Part shown: positions 31,001 through 38,107 of the stretch, one piece after another
Position numbering within the stretch: position 1 is the stretch's first letter
Layout of the letters: the number at the start of each line of letters is the position of its first letter
NCBI RefSeq assembly: GCF_000763945.1
Contig: NZ_JQFJ01000002.1
Coordinates: 1,674,001-1,738,000, forward strand
Direction of reading: 5' to 3'
Length of the DNA: 64,000 bases
Origin: Sphingopyxis sp. MWB1
GTDB lineage: Bacteria > Pseudomonadota > Alphaproteobacteria > Sphingomonadales > Sphingomonadaceae
The notes under the pieces: model-generated
Told to the model about the DNA's origin: nothing
What the model saw: the letters and a program-made list of their open reading frames with translations, nothing else
The model's database searches: none
Program-made: the position numbers and the translations under genes

Positions 31001-34000
31001 AGATCCGACCCCGCCCCGCCATCGACAAATGCGGCGCTGATGCCCGCTCCGTCATACAGGGCCAGCGTGTCATCCCCCGCGCCCAGCGACAATGTGCCGC
31101 CAGCGGTATTCACGGTGCCGAACAGTTCAACGCGATCCGCGCCGTCGCCCAGATTGCCAGTCGCCCGCATGGTAACGCCATTGCCCAGCCTCACGACCTG
31201 GCTGCCGCCGTCTCCGGTGATAACGGTCTGCGCCCCAGCGGTTCCCTGCAGCATGCCGTTGACGACCAGCGCCGAATTGCCGGTCATGGCGAGCGTGGGG
31301 GTCGTCAGCGCACCTGATGTCCCGTCTCCGATCTGAAGCGTCCCGCCGCTGATCGTGGTCGCACCGATATTGTTGAGCGCCGAGGTCAATATGCTGGTGC
31401 CAGTGCCGATCTGCGCCAGCGTGCCGGGGCCGCTCAACGTGCCGCTGAAGAGGAAGGTGTCGCTGCGGTTGAGCGAGAGAGTCGATGTCGCCGAATCAAC
31501 GATCACATTGCCTGCACCCGCATTACCGGTCGTGCCGCCGTTGCCCACCATCAGGTTGCCGTCATTTATGACGGTGTTGCCCGTAAAGCTGTTATTGCCG
31601 GTCAGTACCCAGGTGCCGCTGTCATTCTTCGCCAAGGTCGTCCTGCCGGTGCCGTTGTCGGCGATGGCCCCGCCCATGGTGTTTGAGCCGGTATTGGTTC
31701 CGCCGAGTACGATCGTGCGCATTGCATTAGTGCCGTTAAGGCCGACCGTGCCGGTGTTCGCGAATATGAGCGCGCCCGTTCCCGACGACTGGATATAAGT
31801 CACGCCGGTATCGAGCGTGAACCGGCGGTCCGTACTGTCGCCGGTGCCAACATAGCGCAGGGTCGAACCGTTGCCGATGACCAGATTGCTGGCCACATTG
31901 GTCGAGGCACCGATGCTGCTCGCCGCGCCGCCATCGCTGAGCTTGTCGACAATGAGGATGCCGCCGCTGATCGTCGTGGCGCCAGTATAGGTGCTCGCGC
32001 TATTGGTCAGGCGCCAGGTGCCCGCGCCTGCCTTGACCAGTCGGGTCGTCCCCGAATTGTCCAGGCGCGCGGCGAAAATATTCTCGCCCACATTCGTGCC
32101 GGTCAGGGTCAGCGTGCGCGTTGTCCCAGGACTCGCAAGCGTCACCGCCCCCCCATAAGTCAGCGCAAGTGCGCCCGTCCCGGAGGAATCGATCGTTCCG
32201 CCACTGGCCCCCAAGGTAAACTGGCGGTTCGTGCTGCTGCCTGCTCCGACGTAATTCAACGTGCCGTTGATAACCAGATTTGCCGGGCCGGAAGACGAAG
32301 CGCCGATCGAGCTGTTGAATCCACCGTTCGCCAGACAATCAACCGTCAGCGTTCCCGCATTGATGGTAGTAACGCCAGTATAGCTGCTGTCGCAGCCCGC
32401 GAGCCTCTGGTTGCCGCCGCCGCTCTTCACCAAATTTCCGCTACCGCTAATGGCGCCCGCGTAGGTCTGGCTGGCGCCATCCCCAATTGTTAGCGTACCC
32501 GTGCCCAACGCGATGTTTCCGCCCAGACTTCCTCCACCGATCAGGGATCGTGCGGTGGCGCTGAAATCATTCAGGTCCAGCAACACTCCGGCGGTATTGT
32601 TCAGCCAGAAGGAATTGGTGGCGCCGAAAGCCGTAGCCGAACCGGCGCGCAAGATGCCGCCTCTTACGCGGGTATTATTGGTGTAACTGTTGTTGCCGGA
32701 CAGCACCATCGTGCCTGGGCCGTCCTTGTACAACTCGCCGCCGCCGACGATCTGACCGCTGAACCCGAGCGTGCTGGCGGCATTGGTCACATTGATGACG
32801 CCATAGCCCGTAAGGCTGAACCCCCGATCAATGCTGATAGTCCCGCCGGTGTAGTTCAAGCTGCCGCTAATGAACACCAGATTGGCAGACGCACTGCTGG
32901 AGGCGCCGATGCCGCTGGCCTGCCCGCCGTTCGCCAGGCAGTCGACAGTGATCGCGGCGCCTTGCAATGTTGTAGCGCCGGTGTAGCTGTTGTTGCAGCC
33001 GTTGAAGGTCTGGTTGCCGCCGTTGGTGCGCCACACGCCGCCGGTCCCGCTGATGACGCCGGAATAATCGCCATTTCCGGATGCGATGCGCAGCGTGCCC
33101 GAGCCCAGCGTGACGTTGCCACCCATCGCCCCGCCGCCATTGAGCGGACCGATGAGGTTGTCGAAGTTATTGAGATCGAGCACTGCACCCGCCGCATCGG
33201 CCAGATTTGTGCTCGAACCGGTCAATGCTCCGAATACGTTCGCCGCGCCCGCGCGCAGCACGCCGTTGTTGATGCTGTTGCCGCCCGTATGAGTATTGGC
33301 CCCTGTCAGCACCAATGTGCCGGCGCCGTTCTTGGTCAATCGACCACCGCCTACCACGACGCCACTATTGGTGAGAATAGTGGCCGCCGACGTCACATCG
33401 ACGATCCCGCCACTGGCGCCAAGGGTGAATCCGCGATTGCTGGTGGTCGTGCCGCCCGTATATTGCAGCCCGCCGCCATTGAGGATGAGGCTGCTCGGCG
33501 CGTTGCTTCCCGCGCCGATACTGCTCACCTGCCCGCCATCGGCCAACGTGGTCGCGCCCAAAAGCCCGCCGTTGACGGTTATGACTCCGGTGAAGTCATT
33601 GGCCGAATTGGCCAGCGTCAACGTGCCAGGGCCGCTCTTGGTAAAAGCGGCGTCGCCCGGACTGGTGACCAAGCCGCTCAAGGTCAGATTGGCAGCCGCG
33701 TTAGTGACTTCAATGCCACTGCCCAGGATGGCTCCCGACTTGTCAAAGACGAAGCCGCGGTCGCTACTGTCGCCGCCACCTGTATAGCGCAGCGTGCTGC
33801 CTTCCAGCACCAGATTCGACGAAGCCGCCGATGAGGCGCCTATGCTGCTCGCAGCGCCGCCATTGCGGACGCTGGCCACCGCCAGCGTACCATGAACGAC
33901 GCGCGTGGCGCCGGTATAGCTGTTGGCCGTGTTGCTAAGCGTGACGAGACCGGTGCCCGCCTTGGTAAAGCCCATGCCCGGACCATTGTCGACAATCTGC

Positions 34001-36630
34001 GAACCGATTGTGAAATTGCCCGTGCTATTCTGCTGGATGCCCAGCACGCCGCCAGAGGCGCCAGTCATCATACCACCGGTAATCTGCTGGTTGCCGCCCA
34101 TCACGGTCGGCGCGACGATGATGGTGCCATCGACACCCAGCGTTTCGCCGGCATCGACCGTCACGGTGGTGGACACCGCCTGTGTATAGCGCAGCCCGCC
34201 AAGCTGCTTTGTGCCCGTCACCGTGCCAAAGAAGCCCGCAACATCGGTTATATATTCATCGGGGACCCAGTTGGCGGCATTGTCCTTGTCGGTATAGTCG
34301 GCGTCGGTGAAGGCCTGGATGTTGCCGCCGACCACCTTGGCGTAATCGGTGCCGTTAACGGTGGCCCAGCCGCCGAGCGCCGTGTTGGTAGTGGTGATGT
34401 TGCCGCTGCTCGGCAAGACGAAGTTCATCAGTCCACCGGTCCGGGTGATGGCGCCAAGATTGATGGTCATGCTGCCGCCCGTTCCCGACACGGCGCTGAT
34501 CATGTTGTTGCCAGCGCTGATCACCAGACCGTCAAATGTCTGCGTGTTGCTTTCGTTCGCGGCGCCGGTCACCCTCAGGGTGCCGCCAGCCATGCGGAGC
34601 GTCGAGTCACTGCCGATGATATTGCTCAGCGGGCCGCCGGTGGAGCTGAAGTCAAGCGCCAGCGTGCCCCCGCCGACCCTTGTGTCGCCGCTGTAGCTGC
34701 TGGCTCCGGTCAGGGTCTGGGTACTGTTACCCATTTTGCTGAGCCCGCCATTACCCGTAATGCTGCCCCCAAAGCTCGCGCTTGTGCCTGTCGGCCCATC
34801 GATTTTCAGCAGCGCGGTGCCCAGATCGAGCGTACCGCCTGTGCCGGTCAGCGCGGTCAGGGTCTGGTCGAAATCGTTAAGGTCCAACGTGCCGCCATTG
34901 ACGTCAAAACGGGTCGACCCGGCGAAAGCGGTGGCCGATCCGGCGCGCAAAATGCCACTGTCAACGATGGTCTGGCCCGTATAGCTGTTGTCGCCGGTCA
35001 CCAACCAGGTTCCCGATCCGGCGCCGCGCAGATTGCCCGTACCCGAAATCACGCCTGAGATTACATTGTCCGCGCCGGTGAAACTGCCACCGAGAGTGGC
35101 AGTGTTAGTAATGCCCATCGGGCCACTGAGCGTCAGCGCTCCCGCACCGTTGCTGTTGAGCGAACCATTGGAGATACCGAAACTCTTGTTGGTCGATTCT
35201 CCTGCACCGACATAGGAGAGATTGCCGCCATTGATGGAAATGGCGCCCGTGCCGAGCGAACCGGCCACGCCGACATGGGAAAACAGCGCTGCTTCGACCA
35301 GACCTGCGCCACCGATGCTCGCCGTGCCCGAAAATATATTGGCGGTGCCCAGCCTGAGCGTATGGCCGCTGCCCGCACTGAAAAAAGCGGTGCGGCCGGA
35401 ATTGCTGCTGATCACGCCCAGCAGATTCATGTCTGCGGAATTTGCGCTGAAACCAAAGGGACGCGAGCCACCCGTGGCGGAAATATCCCCCGTCAACGTC
35501 AGCGCCCCGCTGCCATTGTTGTGCAGGAACACCCCGCCCGAATAATTGCCGGGCCGGAAGTTCCAGTTGCGGTTGGAACTGTGGCCTGTGCCAGTATAAC
35601 CGAGTATCGAATTACCCAAGGCCTGGCAGCAGCCTGGCCCTAACAGGATGGTGCCGTTGGCCACGGTGGTGGGAGCGCCAAGCGCGCTTGCCTCGCCCAG
35701 ATTTCCGATCGAACTGAAGGAATTGGAGATGCCGCCCCAGCCGGGCAAGGTGGTGAACTGGGTTTGCCCCTGATAGTTGCTGGCGTCGTTGGTCAGCGCG
35801 ATACCGGCCCCCACATTTAAGCCGCCAGCGCCGGTGTAGAACGCATCCCCCAGCCCTCCGCCCCGGATATTGCCGATGCCACTGTCGATATTGATCGTAC
35901 GGCTTGCTGAAATCATGCCATTCGCCGTCAATGTGCGGCTATTACCAAGATTGATCACATTGCCGGAACTGCCAAGTGCAGCATCGCCGATCGCGCCGAT
36001 GGTGAGGCTGCCACCCGTGGCGTTGATAGTCCCGGTGAAACTGTTGGCCGCATTCAGCGTAAGCCCGCCACCCGTGATATCAATACCGCCGCCAAAGGTG
36101 TTGGCGCCGTTCAAGGCCAGATTGCCACCACCAGCTTTGGTCCAACCGCCATCGGTGGTGACCCGCGATCCAATGGTCGAAGCCCCCGTCGTCACCGTCA
36201 GCGTGGGATTGGCTCCGCGCAGGTTTAATGTGCCGCCTGTGATAATATAGCCGTTGGTCTGGAAAGTGATATTGCGCACGGTTATCGGCGCATTCACCGT
36301 TACTGTACCAGCGCTTCCGCCGAATATGGCGTCGTCAAGCGCCGCGTTATTCCAGGGCCGGAATGGTCCGCTCACCCCATCGGCGCTGAGGCTCCAGGCG
36401 GGTGCCGTCTCGTCCCATGTGCCGGTGCCTCCTTCGCCAATGGCAGTGCCATTGACATCCCAGCGGACCGTCTCCTGGCCCCAGGACGAGGCCGGCGATC
36501 CCACGGCAGCCATTGCCAGCAGCGCCCAGCGGCAGACGCCTGCCCGCATCATAGGCCGGGTGATTATTCTTTTCCGGGCTAGAGACGGCTTGTTGCGGAG
36601 AGCCTCCTGCGTGATCGCCGGTAAACCCAT
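22069..36630 (-). CDS. Giant autotransporter with beta-strand repeats (4853 aa)
   Basis: Type Va secreted surface protein, probably an adhesin. The ATG at 36630 has GAGGGGGG upstream and opens a long signal peptide of about 51 residues, charged first (KPSLARKRIITRP) and then hydrophobic (WALLAMAAVGSPASSWG). The passenger, about residues 52-4520, is Gly/Thr/Asn-rich with dozens of autotransporter-associated beta-strand repeats (LTKxGAGTLVLTGxNSYTGGTxI). Residues 2306-4520 form five larger modules, each opening with FWDG and a GGDGxW...NW segment. A linker (WYLRSALLDPIG, then VPLYESYAATL) leads to a barrel of about 280 residues ending in Phe. Mature cysteines are very few. It is divergent from an AraC regulator. 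The substrate or receptor is unknown. Confidence 0.93.
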   Translation of the reverse strand: MGLPAITQEALRNKPSLARKRIITRPMMRAGVCRWALLAMAAVGSPASSWGQETVRWDVNGTAIGEGGTGTWDETAPAWSLSADGVSGPFRPWNNAALDDAIFGGSAGTVTVNAPITVRNITFQTNGYIITGGTLNLRGANPTLTVTTGASTIGSRVTTDGGWTKAGGGNLALNGANTFGGGIDITGGGLTLNAANSFTGTINATGGSLTIGAIGDAALGSSGNVINLGNSRTLTANGMISASRTINIDSGIGNIRGGGLGDAFYTGAGGLNVGAGIALTNDASNYQGQTQFTTLPGWGGISNSFSSIGNLGEASALGAPTTVANGTILLGPGCCQALGNSILGYTGTGHSSNRNWNFRPGNYSGGVFLHNNGSGALTLTGDISATGGSRPFGFSANSADMNLLGVISSNSGRTAFFSAGSGHTLRLGTANIFSGTASIGGAGLVEAALFSHVGVAGSLGTGAISINGGNLSYVGAGESTNKSFGISNGSLNSNGAGALTLSGPMGITNTATLGGSFTGADNVISGVISGTGNLRGAGSGTWLVTGDNSYTGQTIVDSGILRAGSATAFAGSTRFDVNGGTLDLNDFDQTLTALTGTGGTLDLGTALLKIDGPTGTSASFGGSITGNGGLSKMGNSTQTLTGASSYSGDTRVGGGTLALDFSSTGGPLSNIIGSDSTLRMAGGTLRVTGAANESNTQTFDGLVISAGNNMISAVSGTGGSMTINLGAITRTGGLMNFVLPSSGNITTTNTALGGWATVNGTDYAKVVGGNIQAFTDADYTDKDNAANWVPDEYITDVAGFFGTVTGTKQLGGLRYTQAVSTTVTVDAGETLGVDGTIIVAPTVMGGNQQITGGMMTGASGGVLGIQQNSTGNFTIGSQIVDNGPGMGFTKAGTGLVTLSNTANSYTGATRVVHGTLAVASVRNGGAASSIGASSAASSNLVLEGSTLRYTGGGDSSDRGFVFDKSGAILGSGIEVTNAAANLTLSGLVTSPGDAAFTKSGPGTLTLANSANDFTGVITVNGGLLGATTLADGGQVSSIGAGSNAPSSLILNGGGLQYTGGTTTSNRGFTLGASGGIVDVTSAATILTNSGVVVGGGRLTKNGAGTLVLTGANTHTGGNSINNGVLRAGAANVFGALTGSSTNLADAAGAVLDLNNFDNLIGPLNGGGAMGGNVTLGSGTLRIASGNGDYSGVISGTGGVWRTNGGNQTFNGCNNSYTGATTLQGAAITVDCLANGGQASGIGASSSASANLVFISGSLNYTGGTISIDRGFSLTGYGVINVTNAASTLGFSGQIVGGGELYKDGPGTMVLSGNNSYTNNTRVRGGILRAGSATAFGATNSFWLNNTAGVLLDLNDFSATARSLIGGGSLGGNIALGTGTLTIGDGASQTYAGAISGSGNLVKSGGGNQRLAGCDSSYTGVTTINAGTLTVDCLANGGFNSSIGASSSGPANLVINGTLNYVGAGSSTNRQFTLGASGGTIDSSGTGALALTYGGAVTLASPGTTRTLTLTGTNVGENIFAARLDNSGTTRLVKAGAGTWRLTNSASTYTGATTISGGILIVDKLSDGGAASSIGASTNVASNLVIGNGSTLRYVGTGDSTDRRFTLDTGVTYIQSSGTGALIFANTGTVGLNGTNAMRTIVLGGTNTGSNTMGGAIADNGTGRTTLAKNDSGTWVLTGNNSFTGNTVINDGNLMVGNGGTTGNAGAGNVIVDSATSTLSLNRSDTFLFSGTLSGPGTLAQIGTGTSILTSALNNIGATTISGGTLQIGDGTSGALTTPTLAMTGNSALVVNGMLQGTAGAQTVITGDGGSQVVRLGNGVTMRATGNLGDGADRVELFGTVNTAGGTLSLGAGDDTLALYDGAGISAAFVDGGAGSDLLQVINAAALTVDGANVNGFERLEKQAAGTLTLTGNHSYSGGTTITTGTLRIGNGGGSGALAGDVANNALLEFNRSGTLAVTGAISGTGAVRQIGSGTTILSGVNSYQGGTNVTAGTLQVSGDANLGTSSGGLTLTGGRLNTTASFTSNRAVELAGAGNISTDAGTVLTLAGALSGPGTLTKTGAGTLTLTADNGYTGLTTISAGTLQIGYGGTAGSIAGNLLNNSALLFNRAGTLTMGGMIIGGGSVTQSGPGTTILTGNNSYAGPTIVNSGVLLVNGDQSGATNLTSVASGATLGGIGTIGGSVIIADGGTLAAGSNGVGALTINGGLALGNASLVDFEFGQANVPGGPLNDLVNVGGDLVLDGVVNVTQAPGGSFGPGVYRMFNYSGALTDNGLSVGTMPPGSDVFVQTAIGGQVNLANTAGLMLNFWDGTGQPKNDGAIQGGDGIWRVSGNQIDWTDVNGTVNADYAQDSFAIFQGTGGTVTVDNVGGNVLSAGMQFAVDGYTIAGGPLTLTGVDAWVRIGDGSPADGAITTTITAQLAGSARLVKDLGGTLVLAGANSYTGGTAINDGTLRISSDTNLGDAAGSLSFNGGTLNTTANIVSARAVDLAGAGRFLTDGGTTLTLAGVVSGAGALTKEGGGSLILTNANTYGGGTTIGAGSLHLGAGGTAGSLVGDVFNNGQLAFNRSDSLIFAGAITGDGMVSQIGPGKTILTGNGSYRGGTTITAGELLLGNGGTTGGITGDVLNNAAFGFNRSDAVTFSGMISGTGTFAQIGSGTTILTGANSYTGASTVSAGTLLVNGDQSAATGVTSVALGATLGGVGTIGGDVAIADRGILAPGGADGPGTLAINGHLALAGGSTLNYDFGQANVIGGAFNDLVNVGGDLLLDGTLNVVTSAGGSFDPGIYRVINYAGALTNNGLMIGAIPAGTDFFVQTSVPNQVNLINTNGLALRFWDGASGGRNDAIITGGDGVWQNISGNDNWTLDDASINAPFLDSAFAIFGGIGGTVTVDGGLGAINVAGMQFASEGYAIEGDPINLTGAPVSVIRVGDGSASGAAITATIASDLLGASQLVKTDMGTLVLTGTNGYTGGTAMNGGTLRIASDVNLGAAGSGLSFNGGTLHTTADVTSSRAVDLIGAGTLATETGTFLTLSGVISGVGGVTKVGTGNLVLTGTNSYAGDTIVTAGSLFVNGDQSAATGLVSIASGALLGGSGIIGGNVMLADGATLAAGAGNVGTLSVGGNLMLSAGSVLDFEFGAANVAGGSLNDLVNVGGDLTLAGTVNVSVPATGSFGPGIYRAFNYGGTLTDNGLTLGTMPAGSMVSVQTAIGGQVNLVNTAGLNLSFWDGNAGPKNNGAVNGGDGVWRIVGGSNNWTDLNGSVNADYAQGSFAIFSAAPGTVTIDDAGGMVQASGMQFASDGYILTGDALTLTGARAIVQVGDSSAAGAGFSASITAELAGTAGLVKTDAGTLILTGANSFSGGTAVTGGTLRVSNDANLGDAAGGLLLDGGTLNTTADMGSNRAVDLAGAGSFLTEGGTVLTLNGTITGGGLLTKDGAGSLVLAADNAYTGGTSIAAGRLQLGNGGTTGRIVGNVANDGLLAFNRSDRVVFAGAITGNGALSQIGSGTTILAADNRYGGGTTIGAGTLQIGNGGTTGSITGNVLNNAALAFDRSDGVTFAGLISGNGTLTQTGGGILTLTGANSYVGVTRVAAGTLLVNGDQSAASGATNVAAGATLGGTGIIGGNVSLADGAALMPGAGGAGALTINGDLSLAAGASLGYDFGLANAPGSPLNDVVNVVGDLVLDGTIDVTVTPGGSFDIGLYRVINYGGTLTDNGLAIGTMPAGSDVFVQAAVANQINLINTGGVTLNFWDGAAGPKFNGAVNGGHGVWQSGTGNDNWADATGAVNASFDDGAFAIFTGAPGSVTIDNSLGAVTVSGMQFAVDGYSLIGGDLTLTGAQSVVRVGDGTAAGAGYTTTIASAIMGGSQLVKTDAGTLILVGSNSYSGGTAINGGTLQISSDANLGDAAGGLVFGGGTLNTTASFNAVRAVDLAGIGTISTDGGTTLGLSGTISGGGSLTKSGAGTLVLGGVGSYSGGTAVTAGTLLVNGNYAGVSSLTSVASGASLGGTGTLGGDVTLADGAMLAPGAGGAGTLNIGGNLSLGGGTRLAWELGEAGVVGGSLNDLVNVGGNLILDGTLDVTVPTGGAFDVGVYRLFNYGGTLTNNGLGLGIMPAGSDVAVQTSVAGQVNLVNAAGLTLNFWDGGAGPKNDGIVNGGDGIWQASGGNDNWTDANGNPNAAYSDAAFAVFGGTGGIVTVDNGVGQVAASGMQFASDGYMITGGNILLAAPNSIIRVGDGSASGAGITATIAAVLSGDAQLVKSDAGTLILSGVNSYTGGTAITGGTVQIAADAGLGAATGNVTLDGGTLATSASLASTRDILMAGAGTIATAADTVFTYGGAFSGTGALTKSGAGTLLVTGDNAGFTGATNVAAGTLAVTGVLGGAVSVNRDGRLEGTGTVGDLANSGVVAPGREGFGTLTVTGSYTGAGGTLEIEAALGGDASLTDRLVVANGTSGTTAINLVNRGGLGAQTMEGIKIIDVTGGLSAGIFTLNGDYDFEGSPAVIAGAYGYRLFQGGVSAPDDGDWYLRSALLDPIGPLGPLYQPGVPLYESYAATLQTLNRLPTLQQRVGNRQWSGFTQGGVGMWGRIESTRHRPDAAFSTSRADLDVDNWSLQAGFDKALVDNAEDIIIAGINGRYGTADASIGSRFGDGSIDTQGYGLGATLTWYESTGFYADAQAQVSWYRSDLASDVLGTLIDNNHGSGETFSLEVGKRSPVGGGLSVTPQIQMIYSHVRFGSFTDPSEAYVSSDMSGSLQTRWGIALDHQRIWDGSDGARRSHLYGIVNLRYEWLDGSIVGVSGTPLARRDERLWGEVGIGGSYSWSDDRFTLFTELSLDTAIDDFGDSNSLRGDTGFRMKF
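24226..26967 (-). repeat. Two-module passenger repeat, copy 2 (long + short)
   Basis: Spans autotransporter residues 3222-4135. It again contains a long (525-codon) and a short (389-codon) module in the same order as the preceding copy, total 914 codons against 916. This points to duplication of a 2.74-kb unit. A fifth FWDG module (24225 to about 23070) follows before the linker. Confidence 0.8.
26968..29715 (-). repeat. Two-module passenger repeat, copy 1 (long + short)
   Basis: Spans autotransporter residues 2306-3221. It contains a 526-codon module followed by a 390-codon module, each starting at an FWDG motif. The long module carries about 136 extra residues made of two GNGGTTG...NNAAFGFNRSD units. 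Confidence 0.8.
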
Positions 36631-36670
36631 CTGGCCCCCCTCATATATATGCGTTAAGCAACTGAATTCC

Positions 36671-36693
36671 GGTAGGGAGTGTAGGCACTTACC
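36671..36693. promoter_or_regulatory. Dyad between autotransporter and AraC genes
   Basis: GGTA-GGG-AGTG-TAGG-CACT-TACC: AGTG/CACT and the outer GGTA/TACC pair with a three-base bulge. It is 41 bp upstream of the autotransporter start and 67 bp upstream of the AraC gene. Candidate regulator site only. Confidence 0.35.
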
Positions 36694-36759
36694 AGAAATC
36701 CGCTATCCATTATCGGAAGCTGTCGCGTTAATCATGATCATGCCTCGGGAGAGCAGGCG

Positions 36760-37725
36760 ATGAAGAAAGGAGATTTGCGCGAGTTCAGGGACATCAATCA
36801 TTTTCGGGCCCATCTGCGCGGGCGCGATACACCGGCCGTCCAAATTGAGCCTGGCGCCATCAATATCCGCTTTCGGTCTGTCGACCTGCACGGGATGGTT
36901 TTTTCAGAAAATCGCGTGAATTGTAGCGTTATCGATCATTCCCGCATCAAGGCGGGGTTAACATTCTTTGTCATAAATCTTTCGCCTGCCATCTTCCTTG
37001 GAAGAAGGATGGATCCGGGTCATCTGATCATCCTCGATTCCGGACGCGAATATCGCAACATCCTCGCCAGCAAATGGCACGGCATCGGGATCGCGGTCGA
37101 AACCCAGATGCTCGCGGCTGAAAATGTCACCCTGCCTCTATCCCGTCTTCGACCCGAGGATTCCTGCATTCCGCTGCCAATCGAGCTGGTCGGGATATTT
37201 CGGCGGCTCGCGGACACCGCGTTCGGCGGGACCAAAGCCGCGGATACCTCTGACCTTCGCGTTTCCCTCCTGCGAGCACTCGGCAAGGGGTTAACGCTCG
37301 GCACGAGCAGGCGCGATGCGCACGCCGTTTCGCGGCCCGTCGAAGGCTATGCGCTGACCATGCGGATGATCCGGCAGGTCGAAGGGTGTTTCGGACAGCG
37401 CGTAAGCGTGAACGAAATCGCCCGTCATCTCGATGTCACGCCGCGTGCGCTTCACTATGCCGTTCGATCGACCCTGGGTATCCGTCCGCTCGACTTGCTC
37501 CTGCGGCTCCGTCTCAACCATGTGCGCAACGAACTTTGGCAGATGCGCAGATCGGGAGCGAGCATCACAAGCGCCGCCCTGGCGCAGGATTTCGTCCATC
37601 TCGGGCGCTTTTCGCAGCAATATCGCGCGCTGTTCGGCGAATTGCCGTCTCAGACATTAGAGAGAACGCGGTTGATTGCCGATGAATTTCCGCATGCCGC
37701 GGAAGCACCCATTATCGCAGCCTGA
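36760..37725 (+). CDS. AraC family transcriptional regulator
   Basis: 321 residues. The C-terminal third (about residues 205-305) is the double helix-turn-helix: QRVSVNEIARHLDVTPRALHYAVRSTLGIRPLDLLLRLRLNHVR in pieces, then ITSAALAQDFVHLGRFSQQYRALFGELPSQTL. The N-terminal part (about 1-190) is a sensor-like domain without clear homology visible by eye; it resembles the AraC-binding-like domain of OruR/FeaR-type regulators. The ATG follows a GAGCAGG site. It is divergent from the autotransporter gene across 129 bp, so it is the obvious candidate to control it. The effector is unknown. Confidence 0.88.
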   Translation: MKKGDLREFRDINHFRAHLRGRDTPAVQIEPGAINIRFRSVDLHGMVFSENRVNCSVIDHSRIKAGLTFFVINLSPAIFLGRRMDPGHLIILDSGREYRNILASKWHGIGIAVETQMLAAENVTLPLSRLRPEDSCIPLPIELVGIFRRLADTAFGGTKAADTSDLRVSLLRALGKGLTLGTSRRDAHAVSRPVEGYALTMRMIRQVEGCFGQRVSVNEIARHLDVTPRALHYAVRSTLGIRPLDLLLRLRLNHVRNELWQMRRSGASITSAALAQDFVHLGRFSQQYRALFGELPSQTLERTRLIADEFPHAAEAPIIAA

Positions 37726-38107
37726 AAGGCCGTCACCGGCTGGCGCCGGAAAAACTCTTCACGGTTGTTTGGCCATGACCTTTAAATTCAGCGCTGCCCC
37801 ACGAAGCGCGGCACATAGAGCCCCAATAGGAGCGGTCCCGCTTAACCATGTTCCTCATGCCGTCGATCGACCCGATGCCTCATAATATGACGCCCAGATA
37901 GCTTCGGGAGCGTAGCCGATCCCGGCATCGGCCAAAAGGTAGGCTCTTCACATGCTGGCCCGTTGCATTGAGCGGCTCAAAATCCGTGCTGGCACGGACT
38001 GCGGCAGCAGGCGTAGCCAAAACCACGCCCGCACTTCTCTCTTTTGTTGTTCGGCTATGGCGTACCCAAGATGATGAAGGTGCGAACTGGGTGATCATCG
38101 CTTGAAG
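37726..38107. other. Gene-free interval with border repeat B
   Basis: No supported gene; small open frames here lack ribosome-binding sites and similarity. It carries a TCCGTGC-TG-GCACGGA palindrome and the border repeat near its right end, next to the dnaE2 stop. Confidence 0.6.
38031..38091 (-). repeat. Border repeat copy B (resembles tRNA-Arg 3' flank)
   Basis: The part 38046-38091 matches copy A. The part 38031-38060 (GCACTTCTCTCTTTTG, then TTGTTCGGCTATGG) matches, with two small insertions, the sequence just downstream of the tRNA-Arg gene at 54492-54515. Orientation is the same as both other copies. Confidence 0.5.

Noticed and set aside
24034..35058. Many long plus-strand frames (up to 388 residues) opposite the autotransporter gene.
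   Set aside because: They are antisense shadows of a GC-rich repeated gene: no ribosome-binding sites, low-complexity Pro/Ala/Val composition and no family similarity.
37880..38098. A 72-residue minus frame through border repeat B as a small protein.
   Set aside because: No ribosome-binding site, no similarity and the repeat shows indels relative to the other copy, so coding is not conserved.
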